From: DASVVT01 sp036386415
GTDB lineage: Bacteria > Acidobacteriota > Blastocatellia > Pyrinomonadales > Pyrinomonadaceae
Direction: 5' to 3'
NCBI GenBank assembly: GCA_036386415.1
Contig: DASVVT010000022.1
Location: 1-64,000, forward strand
DNA length: 64,000 nucleotides
Shown here: positions 7,010 through 15,678 of the stretch, piece by piece
Layout of the letters: each line of letters opens with the position of its first letter
Numbering within the stretch: the first letter of the stretch is position 1
The notes under the pieces: generated by a model
Told to the model about the DNA's origin: nothing
The model's database searches: none
Seen by the model: the letters and a program-made list of their open reading frames with translations, nothing else
Program-made: the position numbers and the translations under genes

Positions 7010-7139
7010 GTTTCCCCCGATGATCTTGTGATTGATTCTGAACAATTCTACAGTCTCCGACTAAGACTCACCTAATCGACCTGAGGCTTGCTCGACCGGG
7101 AGTCTGAAGCGCAGCCGGTAGTGCCCTGATTGGATTAGC

Positions 7140-7238
7140 GCTCTGTGCCCCCTCTGCGTCCTCTGTGTCTCTGTGGTGAATCAAATCCTACAGACACTCA
7201 CCACAGAGGCGCAGAGAACACGGAGGATGCACAGAGAG
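7140..7238. repeat. intergenic inverted repeat, family B
   Basis: Arms built of CTCTGTG/CTCTGCG units (left) and CACAGAG/GCAGAGA units (right). It lies in the divergent gap between the DUF255 and ETF-QO genes. An outer weak match (AGTGCCCTGATTGG / CCAGGTCACTAATG) extends the stem. Confidence 0.75.
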
Positions 7239-7276
7239 TTGAGAGGAAACCAGGTCACTAATGGGCAGTCCGAGGC

Positions 7277-7328
7277 TTCGACTTAGCGGCGCGCTCTTGC
7301 TATACTCATTCACTGAATGGTGATTCAT
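7277..7328 (+). promoter_or_regulatory. candidate promoter with overlapping palindromic operator for the ETF-QO gene
   Basis: TATACT at 7301-7306 could be a -10 box; the -35 region (TTCGAC, 7277-7282, 18-nt spacer) is weak. Immediately after lies CATTCACTGAATG (7307-7319), a perfect palindrome around one base, overlapping TGAATGGTGATTCA (7314-7327). Placement over the predicted transcription start is typical of a repressor site. The TGAATG/ATTCA half-sites resemble those recalled for TetR-type FadR repressors of fatty-acid degradation, which would suit ETF-QO; this is speculative. Confidence 0.4.
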
Positions 7329-7403
7329 TTTTGTGTGACTTTACCCTCCCTTCGGTTCTAGCCGGGGAGTCGGAATTCATCTCTCACGGGAGTTAATGAA
7401 GGC

Positions 7404-9113
7404 GTGGAACGAGAAACTCTTGACATGGATGTGCTCTTTGTCGGCGCGGGGCCGGGGAATCTGAGCGGCGCGCTGCACCTGGCGCGGCTCATCAAGGAGC
7501 ATAACGAGCTGGTTGCCGGGGGCAAGCGCGAGGGCAAATCGCTCGGCGAGATTGAGATTGCGGTGATCGAGAAGGGCGCTTATGTCGGCGCGCACATTCT
7601 TTCGGGGGCTGTGATGGATCCGCGCGCTTTGCGCGAGCTGATGCCGGATTTCGAGCAGCAGGGCGCGCCGCTCGAATCTCCAGTCAAGGAAGACTACTTC
7701 CTCTACCTGACGGAGAAGCGCGCGATACGCTCGCCTATCACGCCGCCCCCCTTGAAGAATCACGGCTACTACATCGTCTCGCTCAATCGACTGACGGCAT
7801 GGCTCGGCGAGAAGTGCGAGGAGGCTGGCGTCAACATCTTCCCCGAATTTCCAGGGGCGGAGATGCTGTACGACGAGGGGGATCGCGTCGTCGGCGTGCG
7901 CACGGGTGATAAGGGGATCGACAAGGAAGGGAAGCCGAAAGGGAATTTCGAGCCGGGCGTGGACATACACGCGAAGGTGACAGTGCTCGGCGAAGGGCCT
8001 CGCGGGTCTCTGACGAAGAAGCTTTCAGAGCGCCTGAATCTGAACGAGGGGCGCGAGCCGCAGGTCTACAGCATTGGGATCAAGGAGTTGTGGGAGCTGC
8101 CCGATGACCGTTACCCTGCGGGGCGCGTGACGCACACGCTCGGCTATCCTTCGGATACGAAGACATATGGCGGCGGCTGGATTTACGGAATGCAGAATCG
8201 CATTCTCAACATCGGATACGTCACGGGTCTTGATTATAGCGACCCTTTGCTAGACCCGCATGCTGAGTTCCAGCGCTACAAGCAGCACCCGTTCATCGCG
8301 CGTCTTCTTGAGGGCGCGAAGATGATTCGCTATGGAGCTAAGACCATCGCCGCCGGAGGCTTCTATGCGATGCCGCAAATTTACGCGGACGGCGTGCTGC
8401 TGGTCGGCGACTGCGCGGGCTTCCTCAACTCGCAGCGATTAAAAGGCATCCACACGGCGATCAAGAGCGGGATGCTCGCCGCCGAGACGATCTTCGAGGC
8501 GCTCCTGGCGGAAGATTATTCGGCGCAACAGCTTCGAAGATACGAACAGCTCGTCAATGAGAGCTGGATCATTAAGGAGCTGCGCAAGGTCAGAAATTTC
8601 CACGCGGGCTTTCGCCACGGGCGCTGGCTCGGACTCGCCAACACAGCGTTGCAGTTCGTCACGGGTGGACGCTCTTGGGGTCTCTTTGATCGCACGAGCA
8701 CAGAGCCCGGACATGAGGCGATGAAGAAGCTCGCTGACTACGGCTATCAAGGAGATAAGATCGAGCAACGCTACGACGGGTTAAAGTTCGACGGCAAGCT
8801 CACCTTCAACAAGGTGACGGATGTTTACCACGCGGCTGTCGGCCACGACGAAGATCAGCCCGTACACCTGCACGTGCTCGATACCAACATCTGCTCGACG
8901 CGCTGCGCAGAAGAGTACGGCAACCCCTGCCAGCGTTTCTGCCCGGCTGCCGTCTACGAGATGGTCGAAGACGGCGCAAACGGCAAGCGCCGCTTGCAGA
9001 TCAACTTCTCCAACTGTGTCCACTGCAAGACGTGCGACATCATGGACCCTTACCAGATCATCAACTGGGTGACGCCCGAAGGCGGAGGCGGGCCAGACTA
9101 TAAGGGAATGTGA
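7404..9113 (+). CDS. electron transfer flavoprotein-ubiquinone oxidoreductase
   Basis: 569 residues, full length for ETF-QO. It passes electrons from reduced ETF (fatty-acid and amino-acid dehydrogenations) to ubiquinone or menaquinone at the membrane. The N-terminal FAD-binding motif is DVLFVGAGPGNLSGALHLA. The second FAD segment is GVLLVGDCAGFLNSQRLKGI. The C-terminal 4Fe-4S ligand set is C in CSTRC/CQRFCP plus NCVHCKTCDI. GTG at 7404 is taken as the start, with GGGAG 11 nt upstream; ATG at 7425 is an in-frame alternative that would trim seven residues. No ETF alpha/beta genes are adjacent. It stands alone between two inverted-repeat elements. Confidence 0.95.
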   Translation: MERETLDMDVLFVGAGPGNLSGALHLARLIKEHNELVAGGKREGKSLGEIEIAVIEKGAYVGAHILSGAVMDPRALRELMPDFEQQGAPLESPVKEDYFLYLTEKRAIRSPITPPPLKNHGYYIVSLNRLTAWLGEKCEEAGVNIFPEFPGAEMLYDEGDRVVGVRTGDKGIDKEGKPKGNFEPGVDIHAKVTVLGEGPRGSLTKKLSERLNLNEGREPQVYSIGIKELWELPDDRYPAGRVTHTLGYPSDTKTYGGGWIYGMQNRILNIGYVTGLDYSDPLLDPHAEFQRYKQHPFIARLLEGAKMIRYGAKTIAAGGFYAMPQIYADGVLLVGDCAGFLNSQRLKGIHTAIKSGMLAAETIFEALLAEDYSAQQLRRYEQLVNESWIIKELRKVRNFHAGFRHGRWLGLANTALQFVTGGRSWGLFDRTSTEPGHEAMKKLADYGYQGDKIEQRYDGLKFDGKLTFNKVTDVYHAAVGHDEDQPVHLHVLDTNICSTRCAEEYGNPCQRFCPAAVYEMVEDGANGKRRLQINFSNCVHCKTCDIMDPYQIINWVTPEGGGGPDYKGM

Positions 9114-9119
9114 AAAGGA

Positions 9120-9210
9120 GTAGCCAGTAGACAGTAGACAGTAGCCAGTAGAAATAAAGTCAACTGCTTTTCTTTTCTACTGACTACTGACTACTGACTA
9201 CTGTCTACTG
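9120..9210. repeat. intergenic inverted repeat, family A (7-nt units)
   Basis: The left arm has four 7-nt units of the type AGTAGAC/AGTAGCC, and the right arm five units CTACTGA/CTACTGT, giving a hairpin of about 30 bp around a 25-nt centre. It ends 5 nt before the start codon of the next gene. Other copies are at 11640, 24896, 46077 and 54403. Confidence 0.85.
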
Positions 9211-9215
9211 TTCTT

Positions 9216-9647
9216 ATGCTTCTCGCTGCTGAATCTCACGAGCGTCTTGAGCGTTTCTTCCGCGAACACCTCCGCGATCCGGGGTTGCGGCTGCCGCCGC
9301 TCTACTTTTACAGGAGTCGCATCTTGCTCTGGCTGGGACGCCCGTTTCACCTCGGGGCGATTACGTTCGGTCGCCGCATCTTCGTTCTACCAGAATATAT
9401 AGGGCGCGATATGGAAGGACGGCTGACCATAAAGGGCTCGATTGCCGCGCACGAAGCGACACACGTCTTGCAGTATGAACGCGCCGGATGGGCGGGCTTT
9501 TTAATTCTCTATCTGCGTGGCTACTGGCGTGCGCTCAGAGCGCAGGGAAGGATAAGCGGCGCAGCGCATACGACTGCGTACCTGGCGATCCGAGAGGAAA
9601 CGGAGGCGCGCGAAGCGGAGGAGGCTTACGCGTTGCGTTACGAGTGA
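9216..9647 (+). CDS. small HExxH (zincin-like) protein, function unknown
   Basis: 143 residues, no signal peptide. Residues around 88-96 read AAHEATHVLQYE, an HExxH zinc-site motif, and a downstream acidic helix (REETEAREAEEAYALRYE) could give the third ligand. Similar short proteins belong to the loosely defined DUF4157-like or minigluzincin-type group. The catalytic status is unknown. The segment FLILYLRGYWRAL is amphipathic and may touch the membrane. There is no Shine-Dalgarno sequence before the ATG; the immediately preceding DNA is the right arm of a family A repeat (CTGTCTACTGTTCTTATG), so the leader may be a strong hairpin. Convergent with rpoZ. Confidence 0.75.
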   Translation: MLLAAESHERLERFFREHLRDPGLRLPPLYFYRSRILLWLGRPFHLGAITFGRRIFVLPEYIGRDMEGRLTIKGSIAAHEATHVLQYERAGWAGFLILYLRGYWRALRAQGRISGAAHTTAYLAIREETEAREAEEAYALRYE

Positions 9648-9682
9648 TGGAAAAGAGAAACAGAATGTTTCAGTAAATAGAG

Positions 9683-9752
9683 ATTTAAACGCAAAGGAGT
9701 AGATTCTCTGCGCACCTTTGCGTCTTCACCTTTGCGTCCTTTGCGTTTAAAA
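9683..9752. repeat. intergenic inverted repeat, family C (GCAAAGG units)
   Basis: Left arm TTTAAACGCAAAGGAGTAG, right arm CCTTTGCGTCCTTTGCGTTTAAA. It lies between convergent genes and may act as a bidirectional terminator. Other copies are at 33444, 34214, 37081, 59851, 61080 and 63111. Confidence 0.8.
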
Positions 9753-9757
9753 GCTCC

Positions 9758-9997
9758 TCAGCTCTTCTTGCGCTCGCCATCGACAATCGAATAATCGACC
9801 TTCCCGTGTAAGACCTCTTCAAGCGCGATGCGCGTCGGTTTATGTTTCTGCGGGTCGATGTCTATGCGCGGGCGCGCGCCGCGCTGAAGCTGCTTGCTTC
9901 TTTTCGCGGCCACGATGATGAGACGATATTTCGAGTCCACGTCCGTCAGCTTGTCCTGCACAACCACATCAGTATCCGCTTCATTTACGTTAGCCAT
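9758..9997 (-). CDS. rpoZ: DNA-directed RNA polymerase omega subunit
   Basis: 79 residues. The omega fold signature SKYRLIIVAAKRSKQLQRGA (aligning with the usual YRLVLVAAKRARQL) is followed by KPTRIALEEVLHGKVDY, which corresponds to the conserved KPT.IALEEI..GKI. Omega promotes assembly and stability of RNA polymerase. The annotated start is the internal ATG at 9997, preceded at 11-12 nt by GGAGG; the longer upstream frame (to 10087) is not needed. It lies downstream of gmk and yicC, the cluster usual in many bacteria. Confidence 0.93.
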   Translation of the reverse strand: MANVNEADTDVVVQDKLTDVDSKYRLIIVAAKRSKQLQRGARPRIDIDPQKHKPTRIALEEVLHGKVDYSIVDGERKKS

Positions 9998-10093
9998 ATT
10001 TGCTTCCGTCCTCCATGCCGGTTCTATGTATGAAGATGAAAATTGTTTGATGCCGTCATCGCCTGGCATCTCTTCGAACAGCATCAAAAGTAT

Positions 10094-10753
10094 CTATTCC
10101 AGAGGGAAACTCGCCAGCACCGAAGCGGCGACCTGCTCCTGACGCTCGCGTCGCGCTCTCTCGGCATGGATGACAGAGGCCAACTGCGCGGCGGCTCGAT
10201 CAGCGTCGTCGTTGATGATGACGTAATCAAATTCGTTATATTGCTCCACTTCGCCGCGAGCGTTGCGCAATCTGAGCGCCAGGTCTTCAGGGGCTTCAGA
10301 CCCTCTACTCGTCAGGCGCATTCGTAAGATTTCGTATGACGGCGGCAGGATAAAGACGCTCACCGCATCATTAATCAGGTCGCGCACGCTCTTTGCGCCC
10401 TGCACGTCGATCTCTAAGATAATGTCGCGCCCTTCCGCTATCTCGCGCGCCACCTGAGAGCGCCCTGTGCCGTAGAGATGTGCGTGTACGTGCGCCCATT
10501 CCAGAAATTCGCCCGCCCCGATCATGGCCTGAAATTCATCGACCGAAATGAAATGGTAATCGCGGCCATTTATTTCACCTGCGCGCGCGGGGCGCGTTGT
10601 AAACGAAACAGAATAACCAAGATTCGGTACGGTTTCCAACACGCGACGAATGAGCGTGCCCTTACCGCCGCCCGAAGGCGAGCTGACGACGACGAGCATC
10701 CCGCGCGCCTGTGTCGCGGCCGCGCACGGTTGGCCTTCGCCGCTCTCTTTCAT
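10094..10753 (-). CDS. gmk: guanylate kinase
   Basis: 219 residues. It catalyses GMP + ATP to GDP + ADP. P-loop SSPSGGGKGT at about residues 24-33 (GGGKG in place of the usual GSGKS), GMP-binding SFTTRPARAGEINGRDYHF, the lid-region motif EWAHVHAHLYGT and the DIILEIDVQGAKSV strand are all in order. The start is taken at ATG 10753, just past the yicC stop (TGAGATG). An in-frame ATG at 10765 overlapping yicC is the alternative. Co-transcribed with yicC and rpoZ. Confidence 0.94.
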   Translation of the reverse strand: MKESGEGQPCAAATQARGMLVVVSSPSGGGKGTLIRRVLETVPNLGYSVSFTTRPARAGEINGRDYHFISVDEFQAMIGAGEFLEWAHVHAHLYGTGRSQVAREIAEGRDIILEIDVQGAKSVRDLINDAVSVFILPPSYEILRMRLTSRGSEAPEDLALRLRNARGEVEQYNEFDYVIINDDADRAAAQLASVIHAERARRERQEQVAASVLASFPLE

Positions 10754-10754
10754 C

Positions 10755-11633
10755 TCACTCAACATTCTGCACTTGCTCGCGTAGCTTTTCGATTTCACCC
10801 TTGATGGCAAGCGCCGCCTCTTTGATCGGCAGGTCTGTCGATTTGGAGAGCACCGTGTTGGCCTCGCGATTCAGCTCCTGCAAGAGAAAATCGAGCCGCT
10901 TGCCAGCCTCGCCGCTGCTCTCCAGGACTTCACGAAACTGCGTCAAATGGCTCTTCAAGCGCGCGAGCTCTTCGCTGATGTCGCTGCGGTCGGCGAGATA
11001 GGCCACCTCCTGCGCGAGCCTGCCCTGATCCATCTCAACGCTCTGGGCGTCGCGCGCCAGCAGTTCTGCGATCCTCTTTTGCAGGCGCGCGCGATAGGCT
11101 TCAACCAGGCCGCTCGCAGCCGCTTCGATGACGGGGACGTGACGCGCGATCTCGTTCAAGCGGTCGCGCATCTCTACGATCAACGCTTCCCCTTCGCGCT
11201 CGCGCATCTGTTCAAGCTCGTCCAAAGCCTCGTCGATGGCTAACTCTATGCCTGCGACCATCTCTTCGTTGAGCCCGTCGCGCACAGGCTGCATCGCGCC
11301 CGGCAGACGCGCCAGCACGTTAATGTCAGGCTCGCCCGTGAGCGCAAACTCCTGTTTCATCGAGCGCAGAGCGCTGATGTAGCCGCTAATCAACGGACGA
11401 TTCAATTCGTAGGCGACTTCTCCAGTACGCTCGAAAGTGATGCTGGCATCAACGCGCCCTCGCGAAAGGCGCGTCGCGATCCGTCGTTTCACCAGGGCTT
11501 CGAGCGAGGATAGTTCTGCCCCCGTCCGCAAATGAATATCCAGAAACCTGTTGTTGACGGTCTTGAGATCGACGGCGACAGAGAAGTTCTCGCCCGTGGA
11601 CGACCCGCGTCCGAATCCGGTCATTGATTTCAT
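10755..11633 (-). CDS. yicC: YicC family endoribonuclease
   Basis: 292 residues. It begins KSMTGFGRG, the family hallmark, and ends with the conserved C-terminal block (DISEELARLKSHL, GKRLDFLLQELNREANT) and a terminal coiled coil. YicC proteins are endoribonucleases that affect small-RNA turnover in E. coli. The gene precedes gmk by a near-overlap, the typical order. The ATG at 11633 follows directly on a family A inverted repeat with no Shine-Dalgarno sequence visible, so the leader is almost all repeat. Confidence 0.92.
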   Translation of the reverse strand: MKSMTGFGRGSSTGENFSVAVDLKTVNNRFLDIHLRTGAELSSLEALVKRRIATRLSRGRVDASITFERTGEVAYELNRPLISGYISALRSMKQEFALTGEPDINVLARLPGAMQPVRDGLNEEMVAGIELAIDEALDELEQMREREGEALIVEMRDRLNEIARHVPVIEAAASGLVEAYRARLQKRIAELLARDAQSVEMDQGRLAQEVAYLADRSDISEELARLKSHLTQFREVLESSGEAGKRLDFLLQELNREANTVLSKSTDLPIKEAALAIKGEIEKLREQVQNVE

Positions 11634-11639
11634 AAAGCG

Positions 11640-11765
11640 GTAGTCAGTAGTCAGTAGTCAGTAGTCAGTAGAAAAGCATTCGCTAACGAATCATCAGAGT
11701 TTCAGCGACAGCGCCCACAAGCGCGAAGCGCCTACTGGCTACTGACTACTGACTACTGTCTACTG
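11640..11765. repeat. intergenic inverted repeat, family A (7-nt units)
   Basis: The left arm has four tandem copies of GTAGTCA (11640-11671) and the right arm five CTACTGn units (11732-11765). It fills the whole gap between the exporter gene and yicC. The exporter stop codon (TAG at 11762-11760) lies inside the right arm. Confidence 0.88.
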
Positions 11766-13565
11766 TTTTACTAATTCCTCCTCCTCTTCATCTGCAAACT
11801 GAAGCTCGTATAAACGCCTGTACTTTCCATCCTGCGCGAGCAGCTCCGTGTGCGTGCCCATCTCGACGACGCGACCTTTCTCCATGACGACGATCCGGTC
11901 TGCGCGGCGCACAGTCGAGAGACGATGCGCGATGACGATGGTCGTGCGATTTGTGATCAGATTGGCGAGCGCGCGCTGGACGAGTCGTTCCGATTCGGCG
12001 TCGAGCGCAGAGGTCGCCTCATCAAGGATGAGCACGGGCGCGTCTATGAGCACGGCGCGGGCAATCGCCAGACGCTGGCGCTGGCCGCCCGAAAGAAAGA
12101 TGCCGCGCTCGCCGACGATTGTTTCGTAACCGGCGGGCAACTCCATGATGAAATCATGCGCGAAGGCGATACGCGCCGCCTCTTCTATCTCATCATCTGT
12201 CGCGTCTGGGCGGCCATAAGAGATGTTGTGGCGCACTGTGTCGTTAAAGAGCACGGTCTCCTGCGTAACGAGCGCGATGTGGCGACGCAGGCTGCTGATG
12301 CGTGCGTCGCGCAGGTCTGTCCCGTCCCAGAGTACTGTCCCTTCAACCGGGTCATGAAAGCGCGGGAGCAGCTTGGTGAGAGTCGATTTCCCGCCGCCGG
12401 ATTCTCCGACGAGTGCGATCATAGAGCCCGCAGGGATACGTAAGTTCACGTCGCGCAGGACGGCGCGGGATTCGTTGGCATAGCCGAAAGAAATCCCTCT
12501 CAACTCTATCTCACGGCTCAAAGGCGGCAATTCGACGGCCTCCGGTTTCTCTCGAATCTCCGCATGCTCGTCCATCACTTCCCAGACGTGGTGCGCGGCT
12601 GCCAGCGCCTGCTCCATGCTGTTTGAGAGGCGCGAGAGTTTGCGCATCGGATCGTAGCTGCGAAAGAGGAAGAAGAGGAAGGTGAGAAACTGAGCCGCAT
12701 TCATGCGCCCCATCATAATCTCGCGCTGGCCGAAGAAGAGGAGCAGGACGACGGCCAGAACGCCTATCATCTCGATAGTCGGTGGCGAGATAGCGGCGAT
12801 CTTCGCAGAGCGCAGGTTGGCGCGGACGATTGTTTGCGCCACTTGTGTGAAGCGCCTTCGCTCGCTCGCTTCGGCGCGATACGCCTTGACTATGCTCTGG
12901 TTCGAGAGCGCCTCCTGCGCCGTGTCCGTCAGGAGCTTGTTGCCCTCGAAAGATTCGCGCGCCAGATTTCGCAGGGCGCGTCCGAAGCGCGCCGTGAGCA
13001 CAGCGATGATGGGCGCGATGATGAGCGAGCCGAGCGTGAGCCGCCAGTTGTAATAGAAGGATGCGGCGAGAAACGCGATGAGCGTGAAGCTCTCGCGCAG
13101 CATGTCGCGCAGAGTTGCGGTGACGGCCATTTCAATCGCCGCCGCGCTTGAGACCAGCCGCGAGACAAGGTAGTTCGTGCGGTGTCGCTCGAAGAAGCTG
13201 GCCGATTGCGCGAGCACGTGGCTGTAGAGGTCTTGCCTCAGCCGCAGCACGCTGGCCTGACCGACGCGCGCCATCAGGTAGCTCGAAAAATATTCACAGA
13301 CGCCCTTGACGGCGGTAAAGATGATGAGCAGGAGCGCGATGTTGCGCCAGGCCGCGAGACCCGACTCGGGAATGAGATGCTGTAAACCGAAGAGCGTCGG
13401 CGTACGCGTGCCGGAGCCTTCGGCGAAAGCCTGGTCGAAGATGGGAACGATCAGCGCGCCGGTAGCACTCTCCAGCAGACCGACCACGATCATCGCGATG
13501 GTCGCCAGCATGAACGTTACCCAATGAGGTTTGAGATACCTTAATAGTCGCCGCAGATCGTGCAT
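11760..13565 (-). CDS. ABC exporter, MsbA-type half-transporter
   Basis: 601 residues, a fused TM and nucleotide-binding protein. Six TM segments in residues 15-310 (for example WVTFMLATIAMIVVGLLES and IGVLAVVLLLFFG) are followed by an ATPase domain with Walker A GESGGGKST, signature LSGGQRQRLAIARA, Walker B VLILDEATSALD and the H-loop IVIAHRLST. The family includes the lipid A/phospholipid flippase MsbA and many peptide or drug exporters; the substrate cannot be read from sequence. Start at ATG 13565; GTG at 13571 is two codons upstream. The C terminus is acidic (FADEEEEELVKQ) and ends inside a family A repeat. Confidence 0.9.
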   Translation of the reverse strand: MHDLRRLLRYLKPHWVTFMLATIAMIVVGLLESATGALIVPIFDQAFAEGSGTRTPTLFGLQHLIPESGLAAWRNIALLLIIFTAVKGVCEYFSSYLMARVGQASVLRLRQDLYSHVLAQSASFFERHRTNYLVSRLVSSAAAIEMAVTATLRDMLRESFTLIAFLAASFYYNWRLTLGSLIIAPIIAVLTARFGRALRNLARESFEGNKLLTDTAQEALSNQSIVKAYRAEASERRRFTQVAQTIVRANLRSAKIAAISPPTIEMIGVLAVVLLLFFGQREIMMGRMNAAQFLTFLFFLFRSYDPMRKLSRLSNSMEQALAAAHHVWEVMDEHAEIREKPEAVELPPLSREIELRGISFGYANESRAVLRDVNLRIPAGSMIALVGESGGGKSTLTKLLPRFHDPVEGTVLWDGTDLRDARISSLRRHIALVTQETVLFNDTVRHNISYGRPDATDDEIEEAARIAFAHDFIMELPAGYETIVGERGIFLSGGQRQRLAIARAVLIDAPVLILDEATSALDAESERLVQRALANLITNRTTIVIAHRLSTVRRADRIVVMEKGRVVEMGTHTELLAQDGKYRRLYELQFADEEEEELVKQ

Positions 13566-13679
13566 CGTCACTCGCGCGCGTTAATGACTCGTCGTTTAAA
13601 GGAGGGAAGCTGACGCCCGTCACCGGTAAATCAAAAATATACTTACCCTTACGACGTGGCGTCAAGGCGCAGTATAGAC

Positions 13680-13998
13680 CTAGGCCAATTCTCTATCAGC
13701 TTTTACCGCGCACCAGAAGGAGTGATCCCGTGAGGCTGGCTCGTTCTTGTTCATGCTATTGGTGTGAAGATCATGCGAAGTCCACCTTCCCGCTTCACTG
13801 TCGCACCTTGCGCCACCAGGCGTGATCCAGTCCTGTGCCCTGACCGCTCGCCTCGTCATAGTCCTGCTCCAGCATGGCGTAGCGTTGCTGGTTGGAGTCC
13901 ACCGCCCCGTAGCCTTGTGTGCTGGTTCGCATTCCAGTCCCGACCTGAATCTCGTCGCCGAAGGCCAAGTAGTCATGACGGGTCAGCACAGCGCCGGT
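13680..13998 (-). pseudogene. RHS core fragment, frameshifted (fragment C)
   Basis: Positions 13780-13998 are about 98% identical to 16912-17129 of the intact RHS gene (my count: roughly five differences, one of them a 1-nt insertion at 13810-13815). The insertion shifts the frame just after DHAWWRK, so the core block TRHDYLAFGDEIQVGTGM...QGTGLDHAWW continues as CDSEAGRWTSHD in another frame. It then ends in a short unrelated tail (stop at 13680). Upstream the homology is cut off. It is a displaced, inactive copy of the RHS core with the start of a further tip. Confidence 0.85.
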
Positions 13999-14061
13999 TC
14001 ATGTGAGTTATATCGTACCTTGCGCCGTCTGCTGTTGGCGCTGCACCCTGCACATTAAATC

Positions 14062-14285
14062 GTAATTAGAACTCTACATGGTCTCCGGCGTCGTTGTGGC
14101 CTGGTGCAGGGTCTCTACTTCCGTCAGCCACCCATTGTTGAAATAGTTCGCGTGCGCCTTGTCATCGGTGTGGGTTACGATCTGGGTTCTAATTACTATG
14201 CCGCTCACCATCTTCTCGTTCGAGTAGGGGTGGCTCCATGTGTCATCGCCGTAGCGGGCATGAAGTTGGCGAGTCTGCAAGCTAA
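14062..14285 (-). pseudogene. degenerate RHS repeat fragment (fragment B)
   Basis: On the minus strand it codes HANYFNNGWLTEVETLHQATTTPET, matching YNYARLTKVETRQQGASTPET of the intact RHS protein. The DNA is visibly homologous to 18190-18350 but much more diverged than fragments A and C. It therefore probably comes from a second, older RHS gene. It begins directly after the stop of the small gene at 14287-14565. No complete reading frame. Confidence 0.7.
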
Positions 14286-14286
14286 T

Positions 14287-14565
14287 TTAATCAATCTCTC
14301 CCTTTGGTATCAGGACGCGCGCTGCTTCTTCAAGGGCAAATTGATTAGTAAGAACATCATAAATGGCATCCATTATCTGGTCATTTGAGAAGTTTTCGAC
14401 GTTTTCTAAGATGCTTATTAATCGGGGTACATCTCGCACCCCTTGAGCAATTTGAAAGCCAAGCTCCTCAGATTCCTGTGAGTTATATCCTTCTTTTAAG
14501 AATACTTCTTTGAGCTTGTTCTTTGATGTCTCAAACCATTTCAACTCTGCTAATTCGTCATTCAT
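14287..14565 (-). CDS. small acidic protein, candidate immunity protein of the orphan RHS tip
   Basis: 92 residues, soluble, acidic and probably all-helical (EELGFQIAQGVRDVPRLISI). Start at ATG 14565 (MNDELAELKWFE); the frame stays open further upstream but those codons look non-coding. It is AT-rich against the chromosome. It lies 237 nt downstream of an orphan RHS C-terminal tip, in the position where immunity genes follow polymorphic toxin tips. No family recognised; the immunity role is inferred only from position. The 237-nt gap (14566-14802) holds no supported gene. Confidence 0.6.
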   Translation of the reverse strand: MNDELAELKWFETSKNKLKEVFLKEGYNSQESEELGFQIAQGVRDVPRLISILENVENFSNDQIMDAIYDVLTNQFALEEAARVLIPKGEID

Positions 14566-14802
14566 ACTGCTACACCAGTTCACTTTGTCTTCATACAAAC
14601 AATTCTTTAAGTATGCTCTTCGCCCTGAGCACGAGGTCGCTAAACGCACTAATGGCAGGAGTTCTATAAAGCATTAGGCGATGGCATTATTTGATATTAC
14701 CAAAACTATTACACGATCATGACTCCTCCTTTCATCTTACGATGAGTGAGAAAGAGTTTATGGCTTCTTCAGAATTGTTAAAGCTCAAGCGAACGGCACG
14801 CG

Positions 14803-15510
14803 CTAACTAATAAATACAGGTACTTTCCACCACGGCTCGCGAGGGCGTGCCGGAACTGCTGGCGTAGCGGGTGGAAAATTAAAAATATCCCGGAAATTTC
14901 TTAGTCGATGTCTATCCCTGCCCCTGTATGGAATATGATTAGGTACGTCAGCAAATTCAGGAAGTGTTGGGGGCGGCCCCATGTCACTACACTCCTTTTT
15001 ATACTGCTCAGTTAAATCCTTAGCTTCATCAACGTGCCGTTGATAATCACCCAACTGCCCTGTCAGGTAATTATTTGGTGGACCTGGCGCAACCCAGTCT
15101 TCGAAATTACTACCATAAAGGTCAAGGTGTCTTTGAGCTTGCTTAACATGACTCCTGATAGCTCTTTCTAAGGACTTACATTTCTTTTTATGCTCATCCT
15201 CGCTTTCGCCATTATTCTTCTTCTTCCGTCCTTGCCGCGGCCCTTTAGGCTCACTATCCTGAGGAAATGGGAAGACGAAAGTATCTCCATTAACATAGTT
15301 TAAGAAGTCATAGAAGGCCTGCGAGGGCGCACACCCCGGCTCGCTGATAGGACACGGTATGTTCTCCTTCAAGCCTGTCGGATCGACTTTGTTGATGGGA
15401 TCATTTCTGACATACGCATAACGGTTAAACGTCTGTGGGTCATCTATGCTTATGCTGCCGGTGTCAGGGTCAGGGCTTGTCCACCTTCCCGCTTCACTGT
15501 CGTACTTGCG
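14803..15510 (-). pseudogene. orphan RHS core end plus alternative C-terminal tip (fragment A)
   Basis: On the minus strand the frame reads RKYDSEAGRWTSPDPDTGS, NRYAYVRNDPINKVDPTGL and then a 190-residue tip starting KENIPCPISEPGC and ending WWKVPVFIS. The core part (15479-15640) is about 90% identical to the intact RHS gene, but the upstream part is cut off near 15650 and a TGA (15513-15511) replaces the second Trp codon of DHAWW. No start codon lies between that stop and a TTG at 15372. The tip differs completely from that of the intact gene; it has a Lys-rich region (GRKKKNN) and charged helices. It is a silent donor tip or a relic. Confidence 0.8.
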
Positions 15511-15678
15511 TCACCAGGCGTGATCTAATCCTGTGCCCTGACCGCTCGCCTCGTCATAGTCCTGCTCAAGCATGGCGTAGCGTTGCTGGTTAGAATCTAC
15601 TGCCCCGTAGCCCTGCGCGCTCGTACGCAGGCCGCTGGGGCCTACCGATGCTCCCCGAATGGCTGGCAGTCATGCTCT

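Noticed and set aside
11640..11765. Possible CRISPR array because of regular short repeats
   Set aside because: Units are 7 nt without spacers, arranged as inverted arms. No cas genes in the window and no 25-40 nt repeats with unique spacers.
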